A stretch of DNA of 64,000 nt, taken from contig JAECYW010000020.1 in NCBI GenBank assembly GCA_023014335.1, positions 620,001 through 684,000 on the forward strand. The letters are read 5' to 3'. Positions within the stretch are counted from its first letter, which is position 1, and the number at the start of each line of letters is the position of its first letter. The notes beneath the pieces are model-generated. The model did not search any database. It was given only the letters and a program-made list of their open reading frames with translations, and was not told the DNA's origin. Source of the DNA: Galerina marginata (lineage: Eukaryota; Basidiomycota; Agaricomycetes; Agaricales; Galerinaceae). The translations under genes and the position numbers were made by a program. Below, piece by piece: positions 46,040 through 57,559 of the stretch.

Positions 46040-47233
46040 CTAATATGCGCCTTTCTCTAGCTCGTCAATGGGTGCTAAGTTGGAAATCTTGCTGGTGGAA
46101 GCGGCGGCAGTGATAGAAGCAGAATTGTTTCTCGGCGTCCGAAAGTCAATCGTGCTTTCCACCACACCACTAGGTCTACTATCATAAGGCTTTCCCATTG
46201 CAACCCTCACGATAACAGCAGTTGGTGCGATGCCCTAAGGGTGCTTGTCAGGACTAATCAAAATTTCGTTGGACGCACATACGCATGCAAGGGTAACGAC
46301 GCCGTCAAACGCGTCAACTCCGTTGTTTGTGTCCTGAAGGTTGAAGAGTACCACCCAGATCAGTTGAGAAGCAAACGTGAGCATCGCAGACTCGATCAAA
46401 AACGAAATGAGGGAAGAAAGGTTAAGTCCTCCCCCGTGTCGTCCATTGAGCCCATTTTCATGCTCGCGACGGTGAATTACCAGCTTGAGAACGAGAATTC
46501 CTGTGATGAGGATATTCACTGTCAATGAGAGAATTATCGATGCGCTTCCGAGCTTGATGAACCACTGAGGCGCAGTCCGGTCGCCGGGAATAAGCCATAC
46601 TTCCATAATGATAAGTGGAATATTGGCGGCTTGTTCTGGGCGTTAGACGATGAAAAAAATCCCGACAAAGGTGACGAACCGAAAGAGGTCAACGATAGGA
46701 TCGACGGGAAGATAATGAGGAGAGGGTTTTTGCCCCATACAACCCAACAGCGATAAATCTTCGCTAAAGCATGAGTAAATTTGTGAGACTCCCATGAGGA
46801 CTACACATACCAGCACGCCTTGCGATATGAAATCCACGAGCGCATATATCATGCTCGTGCCGACAGTCAAACGATTAGATATGACTTCACTGTCTGGGTC
46901 CGCGGAGTGGAGCTGTTCAAGCCCGGGAGTTCAGATGGAGTAACTCCTGAGTGAAATGAATGAGACGTACGATGGTCAAGAATTCCAGGGCGAAGTCCAA
47001 CGTAACAAATGCCGTGCATAGAATAAACAGCGCAGATAACGGGTATACGAGTAGGCCTCCTGTCGATTTCCTGTGAAAGTTTAGGTAAAGGACAAATACT
47101 ACGACGTATATGCCTAGAGCGAACAATGAGAAGATGTTAGGCTCGATCGATAGCAAGGACAAAACCCACCCCAGAAAATTGCTTCGAGTATTCCGCCGAG
47201 AAATGAGGCGTCGTTATCGTCGAGTTCTGCCAT
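46040..47233 (-). CDS. Seven-TM-type membrane protein, basidiomycete-expanded family
   Basis: The start MAELDDNDASFLGGILEAIFWG (47233) is typical of a large basidiomycete family of about 300-350 residue integral membrane proteins with no known function. After splicing at GTGGGT..CTCTAG it reads IYVVVFVLYLNFHRKSTGG. Then come LFILCTAFVTLDFALEFLTI, TVGTSMIYALVDFISQGVL, KIYRCWVVWGKN, ANIPLIIMEVWLIPGDRTAP, KLGSASIILSLTVNILITGILVLKLV, FLIESAMLTFASQLIWVVLF and GIAPTAVIVRVAMGK. It ends in a hydrophilic Ser/Thr-rich tail, DELEKGAY, with the stop at 46040-46042. Five introns of 44-60 bp all keep frame. The YRCWVVWGKN and VRV motifs are the family signature. The layout resembles a receptor or transporter, but no ligand can be given. 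Confidence 0.75.
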
Positions 47234-48055
47234 TGGGATGAATATCTATCGGATCCGTGTCGTATCCAATTCAAGGTTTTATATCTCAAATTCTATGGGA
47301 GAGCGAACGTTGCGTGGACACTTCCTTCATCAAGTAGTTCCGTGGCCTGTCCAATAACGCTCAAGAAGCTTAACAAGAAGCTGATTCACGTCCCTTGTCC
47401 TATCGCCCGTAGGGCTGTGTATTTCTAAACGCCTCGCATGTTGGAATGGAACTGTGTGAGGCAGGTGCTCCATTCAAAATTATCCCTAATCATCAGGAAT
47501 ACTTCTGACTTCTTCCGCGGGATTGAGCTCAGAAGTTGAGAAATATCCCGATATCGACGGTTCCCCACAGAAGGCGCAGATATTTCCCCAGTTTACCATC
47601 AAAGCGCTTCTAATTGGTGCAGCTGCTTCCTGTGCTCGTAAAACTCAGACCCGAGTAGCTCGATTCAGAGTCCCTGAAAGGTGTACCACATTCCGTTATG
47701 AGATTCAAGGACCTGGGTGGTGTTCCGGGACGGAAACAAACTCTAACAGCGCCAAGGACACGGGAAGGATCTGACTCGACCATATGGGCATCAATAGTAC
47801 AGAATTGATAGATACTCTGAGTACCTTGAGTCGTAGTCGTCCGTCTAAGTTACTGTATCTAAGTTTCCTGTTTCGAAAGCTCCTTCTTGCCTGATTAAGG
47901 GGACATCACGATAGCCAGATTATCCTTTCCTGTGCGATTCGATCAATGAGATGTGGTGCCATTCTGACTCTCAGGGTCATGTCGACCTCAATTCAATTAT
48001 AATACTTCGACCCAATACTTTTCATTTCCTTTTCAGTCCAAAAAAACAGAAATCG
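47234..48055. other. Spacer upstream of the UstYa-like cluster
   Basis: About 820 bp. A + strand frame at 47523-47774 (SEVEKYPDIDGSPQK..FTIKALLIGAAAS) ends in a short hydrophobic run and could be a degraded N-terminus of a membrane protein, but it has no continuation. Confidence 0.3.
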
Positions 48056-48743
48056 ATGAGTTCTAGACATCGAGCATACGTTCTAGTCGCTCTATCAGTG
48101 GCCCTCGTTCTTGCCAATTTACTTCTCGTCGAATATCAGCGCCAACTTCTGAGCTCAGTATTGGACCGAGAACGTTATGGATTATTTGGTATGTTTTCTT
48201 ATTGCATACTGGAGTATGATTTTAAACTAAAAAATTTCTCGTCAAGACGATGACCCAAGCCTCGAAAGACTACCGGGTTACTTCGAAGAGGTATCTATGG
48301 TCGTCCAGGAGAATCACCAATTCTCAGTCATCGATGACGAAGCCTGGGGAAACTCCCTTCCTGATAGACGCGGTTTCGTTCGACTAGGACCAAAGGGCCG
48401 CTCTTTCGAAATCTCGCATTTCCACCAGCTTCACTGCGTAAATTCCATACGATTCGCCTACACTATGGCCAGAGATGGATTTGTCAAGGACCCCGAAGCT
48501 TTGAAATCCCAAATTAAACACAGCAATCACTGTTTCCAATATCTACGCCAAAGCATCCTCTGCAAAGCCGACTCCTCCCTCGTTCCAATGAGTGACAGCA
48601 ACCAAACTTTATCGCAGGCGGGATTTGGCGTTATGCACCGGTGCAGAAACTGGTCTCATGTCCGGAAATTTGTTCTTCAAGTTCGCGCAAGGTGGAACGA
48701 CGTGCCGTATCTAATTGAAGGCTCAACCACTGGCAAGATTTAA
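48056..48743 (+). CDS. UstYa-like (DUF3328) oxidase, canonical motifs
   Basis: Type II membrane protein of the UstYa/DUF3328 family. Characterised members oxidise or cyclise peptides in fungal RiPP pathways (ustiloxin, cyclochlorotine types); others act in unrelated secondary metabolism. MSSRHRAYVLVALSVALVLANLLLVEY is the cytoplasmic tail plus membrane anchor. After one intron (GTATGT..GTCAAG) comes DDDPSLERLPGYFEE. The paired HxxHC motifs are intact: HFHQLHCVNSIRFAY and HSNHCFQYLRQSILCKAD. The C-terminus has GFGVMHRCRNW with a stop at 48741-48743. About 210 residues, normal for the family. A related but altered gene lies 0.9 kb downstream. Confidence 0.85.
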
Positions 48744-48987
48744 ATCTACGTATTCTTTATTTTATAGGCAGCATTCCTTATTCTAATAGTCACTTAACTT
48801 ATTCCCTCGCCCTTGAGACAAGAGTCTTGTTAAAGTTAATTTATGGTCCAAGCGTGCAACTATCAAACCTCCTAAAGCTACCTTCGGGAAGTTGAGTTTT
48901 GATTGGAAAAACAACGAGCAGACAGGAATTAACAGCTTACTTCTCGCGGATTCCGCTTGTTTGATTTATTATTTACTGTCCGGGAAA

Positions 48988-49323
48988 CTAGACCCTGTAT
49001 CCATTACCATGGTAAATTAAACGGCGGAATACACACGAATCAAATCTCCTACCCGGTGAACCAATAACATAATCGCCAGTGAAGGGATCTATCTGGGATA
49101 GCGACGAAAGTTCTTGGTACTGGTACCTTCCCAACGACTGCGCCAAAGCATGGGAAAGATATGCGATTGTCACGGCTAATACCAAATTGAAAACCATAAG
49201 CGCTAGGAAGAAATAGAAGACTACTTTCTTCATGGTGATCTCGGTGGACAAGGCCTTGTGCCATGCAGACGAGGTCGCGTCCTTGTCGGCGGCTGGGTTG
49301 AGTGGCTGGTATCTGGCAGGCAT
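48988..49323 (-). pseudogene. Truncated UstYa-like N-terminus
   Basis: MPARYQPLNPAADKDA with a following membrane anchor (VVFYFFLALMVFNLVLAVTIAYL) and DPFTGDYVIGSPGRR look like the first 90 residues of a UstYa-like protein, on the opposite strand to its two neighbours. The frame stops at 48988, and the 240 bp beyond shows no HxxHC motif or coding continuation. It is therefore either a truncated gene or a short anchor-only protein. Confidence 0.45.
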
Positions 49324-49624
49324 GGCTATTGTTTAGTGAATAATGCCAACCAACTGCGTCCTTATTTAAACAACTTGATGTCTTATGCATCACTCATCAG
49401 CTCACGAGTGAACAGCTCATATCAATCGGTGATACGTCTATTTTTATTAATCTGGGCTGGCGAGCCAGGTCGACCATAAATAAGTAAGGAATTTCCTTTT
49501 CGTATGAATATCTGACCCATAAATTAAGAATACGCAAGTTCCATCTATCAGTAAAACTGTTTGAAACCTCCCTTGCTCTTTCAAAGCCCAGCCCCATCCA
49601 CAAGAAAGCATACCTTTGTTGACC

Positions 49625-50281
49625 ATGAGACGACCGTTCTCCTCTGTCTTCGTGATTATGCTAGGAGTATCGATTACTACGACGGTTCTGTACACGGCTA
49701 CCTTGTATAAAATCTTGCATGCACTTGCCCAAGATGGGATGGCTCGAAGAAATGGTAATATCCTCTTCCGCTCAACGAAGTCCAAATCTAACGATGTAAT
49801 TATACGCCCATGTTCAGAACACCGTGCCAATGCACGAGAATTATTGTGGAGAAGACGTCAAGTTTCTCTCAACTTCACAAACGACTTTCCTTCAATAACT
49901 TCAGAAGCCGACTGGGCATTCGAGCCCATGGCACTTCACATCGATCCACAATTCGAGGGAAAGTACACCGTCTCTATGCACCAGCAGTTATATTGCCTCG
50001 ATAGGATTCGTATTGCCTTTCTTTCTTACCACGATAGAGACCAACCAGAACCCGCGCCTTTGCTCTACGAAGAGGCGGAGCACTGTTTGGAACAACTACG
50101 ACAAACTATGCTATGCAACACAGACCTCACGTTGGAGCCAACCAAAGCAGTTCTGGGTAGAAACGGCAAATTAGTCCCGGCTGCCACGGGCCTGGGCGTG
50201 CTTCATCGCTGTTGGAATTGGCGCGAGCTTGAAGGGAAATTGAGCACCAGACTCAAAATCCACTTAGTACTACAGAGATAA
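49625..50281 (+). CDS. UstYa-like (DUF3328) protein with degenerate metal motifs
   Basis: Single-exon paralogue of the gene at 48056. MRRPFSSVFVIMLGVSITTTVLYTATLYKIL is the anchor. The body has WAFEPMALHIDPQFEGKYTVSMHQQLYCLDRIRIAF, AEHCLEQLRQTMLCNTDLTLEP and GLGVLHRCWNWREL. Where canonical members have HxxHC twice, this one has QQLYC (with a His one position early) and EAEHC, so two or three of the four motif histidines are missing. The fold-level similarity (LRQTMLCNTDL, HRCWNW) is clear. It may be inactive, structural, or a partner of the intact copy, as UstYa/UstYb-like pairs often are. The start ATG is at 49625. Confidence 0.8.
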   Translation: MRRPFSSVFVIMLGVSITTTVLYTATLYKILHALAQDGMARRNGNILFRSTKSKSNDVIIRPCSEHRANARELLWRRRQVSLNFTNDFPSITSEADWAFEPMALHIDPQFEGKYTVSMHQQLYCLDRIRIAFLSYHDRDQPEPAPLLYEEAEHCLEQLRQTMLCNTDLTLEPTKAVLGRNGKLVPAATGLGVLHRCWNWRELEGKLSTRLKIHLVLQR

Positions 50282-50767
50282 TAAGGCAGTAGTGCGACGA
50301 AAGGTAGAATAAAGGGCCTACAAGACGGGGCCTCAGCTGCCAATCTTGGATATATGTGGACAATCTGAACTTCCGATTTGATGCCAGTAACAAGAACAAC
50401 GGATTAGATACGGATGGAACTTGAAGGAAGGCATAAATATGCCTCCTAGAAGACCGCATCGAGAAATCAAGCAGACACTGGGCTGATATTCTATTTCAAG
50501 ACTCCCAATCCCTAGTTTAGCATGCGAGCACCGGTTCATGACTGTGCCAAGCCTTCAAGCTCTTATTGCGCTGAATTCGTCAATCTGTTCGAACGCCACG
50601 AAGTAAGTGATATGGATAGTCATCTTTGCTCGCTTCTCGAAAGCTTCGAAGAATTATGCACCCTTCCAAACGAGGCGATAAGAGTCTTGTAAATCACTAT
50701 AAAAGCAGACTTGATTTGAACTGATTCTTCAGTTCGAGCAGAAGTACTTGCTACCTCAATATCTACG
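50282..50767. other. Spacer within the UstYa-like cluster
   Basis: About 490 bp between the second UstYa-like gene and the small secreted peptide gene. Only short shadow ORFs. A TATAAAAG at about 50698 could serve the peptide gene (ATG 50768). Confidence 0.4.
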
Positions 50768-51042
50768 ATGCGCGCAATTTTTATCTCTGTTTTTGTGGCT
50801 ATTTTCTTGGCAAGCATTACGTCCGGCATTCCGATCGAAGTGGAAGGTAACTTGTTATTTTTTCGCGGAAATAGGTCGGTGTTAATTATTTGCCCACAAA
50901 TACAGGAGACACGGAGGGACATGCGATGAGTAGTACCCGAATGGCCGACGACTCCGAAGTGGTTCGTGGAAGGTAAGTCTAGCCATCGTGAAATTGCTAC
51001 ACATGCTAATAAACTAGCCCATCCAACCGTCACAGGTCTTAA
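50768..51042 (+). CDS. Small secreted peptide precursor beside the UstYa-like genes
   Basis: MRAIFISVFVAIFLASITSG is a signal peptide. Then IPIEVEG, a 66-bp intron (GTAACT..ATACAG), DTEGHAMSSTRMADDSEVVRG, a second intron (GTAAGT..AACTAG) and SPSNRHRS with a stop at 51040-51042, about 56 residues in total. A TATAAAAG lies about 70 bp upstream. Its position next to UstYa-like genes suggests a RiPP precursor, but it has no Tyr or Trp, no repeated core and no dibasic spacers, so that role is weakly supported. It may simply be a small secreted protein. Splices are inferred from clear sites. Confidence 0.5.
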
Positions 51043-53983
51043 CTTGGCTTCTACAATTTAGTAATCGGTAATCCGCTTGTGCAAATGCAGAAGTTCTTAG
51101 GCACAAAGTTTTGATTCAGCTGGAGCTCTGAGTCATAAATATCGTTGTGGAATTCTTCGGCGTACCGAAAGCTTTGACACTTCGGATGAGCTATCGTTTG
51201 AACGTCTTGAAGCTTGAGCCGTTGATCAGAGTAAATGACGTATGCAAAAGAGCCTACCCTAAGTTCAGGGTCCCTGGGAAGACCGTCTAGCGGACATCAA
51301 GTTTCAACCTCTTCCCGTTGTCCCAACTTTGTCCTGGTTGACGTTCTCCGCCAGCCCCTCACAACGTTCTGGTGGTTCTTTTCATGATTGAATGCCTTCC
51401 TTCTGCGTGTCTCTTTCACTTCAGCGCTCAGTTTTGTTCGACGCCTTCTTGTTCCATTCTTCGTTGGCATAATGATTGAGTCATTGACCGACATCGCAAT
51501 CTCGAAAGGGGGGTTTGGACTTAGGATCCTGGCACATTTTCTTTAACGGTGCAGCCCTTGGCAGTTCAATGTGGTTTCCATGGGACGGATCTTCCTTTAC
51601 TAAAGAATTTGAGGTTGACAAAGGTGAGTATCTTCGTGGATTTTGGTTCGGTTAATTTTCGTCATTATACTACTATTGGCTACTCATGAAATATCGTGCA
51701 GGGAGATCGTCGATTTTCTCATGCTTGTAGCATCGAGCCTCTTTACCAATGGAGTTTTCCGAAAACTGTACTGACTCCTATTATTGAACTCCCTCAGTGA
51801 TCCACGTATGCATCCGATACGACGGCTGAGACTGCTCTCGCCTCTCGTCGAGCACATCGAGAAGGTGATACTTACCGTGTCCGCAACTTATCTTGCAGTC
51901 CTTTCCTCCCAAGAAGTCTTTATATGCGTTGGTCTGTTGGATTTCTCATGACCAGCGTCATTCCCATTCCTCCATATTTCGCGATCGATTTCTCGTCGCG
52001 TCCTTCCATCTGTATTAGATGAGGCCGCTGGACTTTGCCACGACGTGATCCACGATTCGAGCTTGGAAACTTGGAGGATCGGTCGACGTTTTCTACGCCC
52101 GAATATTCGCATGATGATGAGGGTTTTGGCTACTTATCCATGTCAATAACCCCCGTCAATTTCATATAGCTTCTTACTCACGAATGTTGAGATCAACGCA
52201 CGAGGGTCGTGGATGAGAGCTTAACCCCTGAGGCGCGTCGTTTTTCTGATTTTTACTGGTATGTCCACTCATTACTGTTCCAGTGAAGACGGCAACACCT
52301 TCGACACAGAACCGGACAGAAACTTGAGAAGGCCTCACGGTACGCGGTTGTTCTTCTACTGATCGGAAACGTATCATAACGAATGTGAGCCTTAGACATT
52401 TGGTCATTTGGTGTTCATCCTCTCATTTATTCTCCTTGCGTCGCACGCACGATTTACATTTTAGACAGAATTTGTTCGTTGAATTTCGTTGGCTGTAGCT
52501 CCACTCTCGACTCGTTACGCGTTACGCTTGAAAAATTCGGCGGCCCGAATGATATGCCCTCCTGAATTTACTGTTATGCCTATCGCTCACAAACAGTTGT
52601 TGCATATTTAACCCAACATTACATCGAGGTAGTCCATCCCGCTCATCACGCTGTTCTTTATTATCTCCATGTGGTCCGGTTCCCTTCTTGAAATTGATTG
52701 GAAATATGACCGGTCTTCTTTTGGCCCTCTCAAATGTCGCTTTTGGCCTCCAATGTTTTACCTATGTGCATTCATTTTGTGGCTCCTCATCCAATTTAAC
52801 TGGATATCGTTCCTCGAATTGTGTCGATTTTCTGTTGAGCAATTATCAACTCCCGTCGTCTTGAGTGGTCTTGAAGGGGTTGATCAGAGCGATTCGAAAA
52901 AAACGCGAGGCTATGTTCAAGAAGGAAAGGGAGAATATGTGCACGGTTTCGGATTCTCAACAGCATTTCCAGGAAAAGTTGGGCCGACTGATTCCAATTG
53001 CATCTGGTTTGGAAAGCATATGATACCCGTGGAAACGTCGGGGAAGCGCGAGAATAAGCCAGCCGATGAACAAGCTCTTTAGACAGCGGAGACCCTCAGG
53101 ACATGTTAGTTTGTAATAGTAAAACTCGGCAAACAAAAGCCACGGCCTTCCATGCCAGTAAGAAGGACACAAGCCCTGCCCTCGTAAGAACTGAGCTTCT
53201 CTTCATAGATACCGACTTAGCTCTATATCCACGGAGGCAGTGCCTGCCACTTTCAGACACCTCTTACTTTTGGTAAATACTGACCGCTCTTGGGCACAAT
53301 CTAACTCAAATCCAACCACATTCAGCCTGACTCGGCGCATATTATCAATAATATGGATGTGGCTCCTTTCGCTGCACCGCAGAAACACTGGGCAGCACGT
53401 CCATTAGTTACTCTAGGATGCGACAGGTGCTAGCAGCAGCCACCGTCACGAGGCTTCCGCACACATAGCCAAGTGCAATGCCAAAGAACTGTTGTATGTG
53501 ATAGATGATCATAAACTGAATTAACAGATCTAATAATATTCATGTGAGTAACAAACTTCTGTGGGGTCTACTTACTAGTAGTTAATATTGCTAGTCAAGG
53601 CGTGTTGATGTGCCAACCTATGTAGGTTGGCGTTGGCGTAATAAACATTAATGAACCCTCATTTTTCCTCTCCCCCATAGACTGTTATGACTTCGCTCAA
53701 GCAATAGGGCGATCAGAAGATTCAAAGAGCATTCACACAGTATCCTCCTACTTCGGATAGTCGTCCCGCCCCAGGGCTGTAGGCTGTGGCTGGAGGGAAT
53801 TTCCTACCCAACGGGTGATAAGCTGTGCCAGATCCTTTTCCACATCGCCTCATAGCCTTTTTTTCAGTCCTATCGTGAAAATTAAAAGGCTGTGCTTAGA
53901 AAGTATAACATACAATAATTAATTTACTTTCTTTTCCGCTCGATCTCTTCACTACCCACGAAGTTTACGCTACCCTTTTCTCC
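51043..53983. other. Gene-poor, repeat-bearing region
   Basis: About 2.9 kb. The sequence ctaagttcagggtccctggg at about 51258 is the dispersed-repeat header, and the following 1.3 kb is pyrimidine-rich like other copies. A frame at 52669-53082 has one hydrophobic helix but no family motif. A perfect 9-bp-arm hairpin (GCCAACCTA/TAGGTTGGC) lies at 53612-53631. Confidence 0.45.
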
Positions 53984-55890
53984 ATGTCGACGCTCAATAT
54001 GACAGCAGTAATTGTGGGTTCGGTTTCGTCACTGCCCGTAGCACAAAATCTCGACTTATCCGCCCTGCCCACATCTTTCAGGTGAATCGACCTGCCAAGC
54101 TGGCCCTCTCCCCGTGGATAGATTCAATCAGGGAAAAAGCGGCTTTAACTTGGCGGGACGACCTCAAGTCGTTACTCATTAATGCTCAAAACTACTACCC
54201 TGATATAGTCTGGGAGATACAGGCTCAGGACGATGAGAAAGAAGTTTGTACAAAATCACCTCACCAGGTATGGGGTCATCGAGGTGAGTTATCAATGACT
54301 TTCGACATTAATCCTGGTCTGATCTTTTTTCAGCTGTGATTCATGCACGAGCGCCTCAAAGATTGCGCGGTTTATTTCTACCTAGTCCAGAAGAGGCATG
54401 GACTGGTGCTCCAGAAGAAGAGATTTCGACTGATTCGCCCATATGTCAACACCTTAGGATCCCAAGTCATCAAGACCATGAACATTTCAATGAAGATCTA
54501 CAATACTTCTACACAGCGGAGTTGGATCCTGCAACTTCCTCACAGTCTCTCCTGGACGAGCTCCTAGAAGACTTTGTGATTATTTCAAGTAGCCGACGCT
54601 TCTCCGACGTCGAAATTCATGTGATGTCGACGGCTGCCCCTACCATATTTTATTCTCATCGATTCATTCTGAGTGCACGCTCCACCTGTTTTCGTAACAT
54701 TATCGCTTCCTCCATTAGAAAAAACACCGCCAACCCATATAAACCACTTATCATTCAACTCCCATACCCATTATTCACTCCAGCGTCACTAAATGTCATC
54801 CTTCGATACATCTACACTGGCACTCTTGAAATTTCATTGCAGAGCGAGTACAACCTCTCGGCGGCGTTTTCTATTCTGCGGGGGGCTGAATATTTAACTC
54901 TTCCTGCCTTGAAGGATTTGATAGTAGGGCAGATTATTGTCGAAATGCTCCATGGCTTATTCCTTGCACCGCTTTCAAATGTGGCATATACAAAACTCAC
55001 ATCCGGCCAATGGACTAACATGAAGGACTTGGGGTGCCGATGTTCCGAATGTGCGTATCAGGCGCCTCTTGTTCTTCAATTCTCCCTCGCTGATGATACC
55101 AAAAATAATATGTTGGAGCGTGGGGCCCGTCGGGCACTTGTAGCCCTTGTCGGTAAAGGATGGAAGACAGAACAATTTCTCAACCTGCCTATTGACACAA
55201 AACATTCAATCCTAGAGAGTATTCAGGAAATTATCACCCCGTCAAATGTTCTCCCGTTGCTATTTGCAGTTGAAGATTCTTTGCCCCGGCCTCGTGCAAT
55301 TCAACCTGACTACCTAGCACAGCCAATGATTTATGCTGTACGCGATTTGGTCGAAAAATACTTGTGCTCAAACCCTCAAGCATGCTTTCAAAGCAAAGCA
55401 TGGGATGACATACTCCAAGAAGATGAGAAGGACGTCGAATTCTGTTCAGGAAGTGACAGAGAGGATCGAGTAGGCTGGGTCATGAAGGCGCTTTTAAGGG
55501 GGGCAGATTTAGATAATTGGTCTGTTGTTTATCCGGTGAGTTTCCTGGCCTTTCATCTAGTGCCATTAAGTAACTTGTGGACAGACCGTGATGGCTTTGA
55601 GAAACCCTCAAACACGTTATCGAGCTTCGGCCCTTATTCCTGATAATATCAAGGCGAAAACCAAGGATGAAAATGTCAGATCCCAGAGAGAATACCCACC
55701 TAGTACCACACGAAGGCAGTCAACCCGCATTTCCTTTTATTCCAGCGCTTCATCCCGCACAAAATCTACAGATTATGGAATATATTACACTAGAATGGCC
55801 GTCTCCCAGGAGACTATCCATCCACGGGATACAGGAAGTCTGATCAATCGAAAGTGCAGTTTTGATTCGTTTTGGGCTCAAGCATTGTGA
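53984..55890 (+). CDS. BTB/POZ domain-containing protein
   Basis: Probable substrate adaptor of a CUL3-type ubiquitin ligase or a dimerising regulatory protein; the partner is unknown. Exon 1 starts MSTLNMTAVI (53984) and splices (GTGGGT..TTTCAG) to VNRPAKLALSPWIDSIREKA. Intron 2 is at about 54282-54333. The BTB core is in the big exon: FVIISSSRRFSDVEIHV, TIFYSHRFILSARSTCFRNIIAS (the HRFIL-x-SRS-like centre) and NVILRYIYTGTLEI (the typical Y-T-G turn), at about residues 165-270. A helical C-terminal part (MLERGARRALVALVGKGW and following) and a Ser/Arg-rich tail end at the stop 55888-55890. It is about 590 residues with three introns. No Kelch repeats, zinc finger or ankyrin repeats are seen. 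Confidence 0.75.
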
Positions 55891-57498
55891 CAGAAAGTTA
55901 TGTAGTACTCGAGTTTCATTTTCCCTGTGCCAATCATTCACTTTCGCTCTCAAAAATGTTCAATAAATATCAAGTCGGACGACTTAGGCACTGAAACAAG
56001 CGATCATTTGCCAACATTTCCCCCTCCATACTCCATAAGAATGAATGAGATTTCTACCGTTCAAAACTTCAGCAAATACTGCTTTTTCTTTCCTCTTCTC
56101 ATGCGGTTGTTCAAATTTGTGTGAGCAACCTCCTTTTATAAACCCAAGCACTGTGTTTGAAGGTTTGAAGGCGGTGTGGGGTGAAATAGGCGGTAAAAGT
56201 GGTTAACTAATGCAAACCGCACCTCGTGTTAATGACTTATCTTGTTCATGATCCTGCAAAAAAAGTACGTCGGTGAGTTGAACCGATTGATTAAAGAAGA
56301 CTGCAAGCTCAGTAAGAACAGGGCTGCGAAGTCTTACCCCTGCTCTTTCATTCCTGCTGGTTGACGACGGTTTCCGACATGGTATATATCTTTGGTTGAC
56401 CCCGATTATATGATCGGATCAGATGTCAAAACTCGGCGCCTAGTTTCCCAGGACGAGAGAGAATGAACATGTTTGCAGTCAAGCGATGCGAGCATGTTGT
56501 CGTAATTTAGCCTGAGAAATCACTTGGAAAGACTATGACTGAAGCCTACAGAGAAGAAGACATCTGTTTGGGCGAACACTACGGACTATGGTTCCGGCAA
56601 GGTGGCCTGCCAGTGGCAATCAATTTGCAATACAGGCTGAAGACCAACGACGCTATCGGCACTACCCGACAAGCGCTGAAGGGTTTTTAATACCGTAAAA
56701 CTGATTGGTTCAACCAAACAGACTTCGTCCTGAAAATTATGTCTGCATTTGGTGAAGTCCAAAGGATAATCTGGTCGCATTTCATGAGCATGCATTCGGA
56801 ATTCCTGCATGCTCGATTTCTAACCTATCCAGATTCAGATAGTGAAAGCCCCACCGACTCATCATTTAAACTCTTGGAATCAAAATTCTACCCATAACCA
56901 AGGAGGTATGCTCCTTGTTTCGCCTGGGTACAGGTGAGCAGTCAAATTCCTACCGCCGCCATATCTGCCACCTGCTAAAGCCGAAATATGGGAGTGAGTG
57001 ATAGAGATATATGCCAAGAACTACGTACTCAAGTAGCTCGTCGAAATTTGACTGCAAAATGTGGGTATTGTTCTAACGGAATGAAATTCCGAGTTGGATC
57101 CCGCGTCGTAGTTATGTGCGCGATAGTCACCAGAGTATCCGGATCCTACTTTTGCTCTACAACATTGCGCTGTTAGGTGTTTGCTTTGACACAGCTCCCG
57201 CCTTCATTGGCATGGGCGGGTGTTTTGATGTGCCCAGCGGTGCCAAGGGCGAGTAACTGACTGACATTCGCTCTCTGCGCCAAGCCTTGATGAATGACTT
57301 TATTCGGCGTAGACGATGCTGTGAACAGCAGGATGACTGGTAGCCGGGTCATTAGTAAACAGTTTCGGTGCCTTCAAGTCAGTTCCTGGATCGAAGAAAA
57401 CGGACTCCGGGCCAGAACATGAACAACACTACTTTCTGACGCATTTGAGCACATATTTCTAAAAATAGCCCCGCAGACGCGTCCACCAAGGGTTTGAG
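55891..57498. other. Spacer without supported gene
   Basis: About 1.6 kb between the BTB gene and the peroxygenase promoter. Short ORFs on both strands, no motifs. No RNA gene recognised. Confidence 0.35.
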
Positions 57499-57505
57499 TA
57501 TAAAG
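57499..57505 (+). promoter_or_regulatory. TATA box of the peroxygenase gene
   Basis: TATAAAG 61 bp upstream of the ATG at 57560. Confidence 0.6.
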
Positions 57506-57559
57506 AGCGATGGTCCTCTCCTCAAAATTCAGAGTTTTATCTGCACTCAACAGCTCAAC

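Noticed and set aside
50768..51042. Firm call as a RiPP precursor
   Set aside because: Only proximity supports it; no aromatic core, repeats or dibasic sites. Annotated as a small secreted peptide instead.
52669..53082. 137-codon + strand ORF with one hydrophobic segment
   Set aside because: No family resemblance, and it sits in repeat-like DNA.
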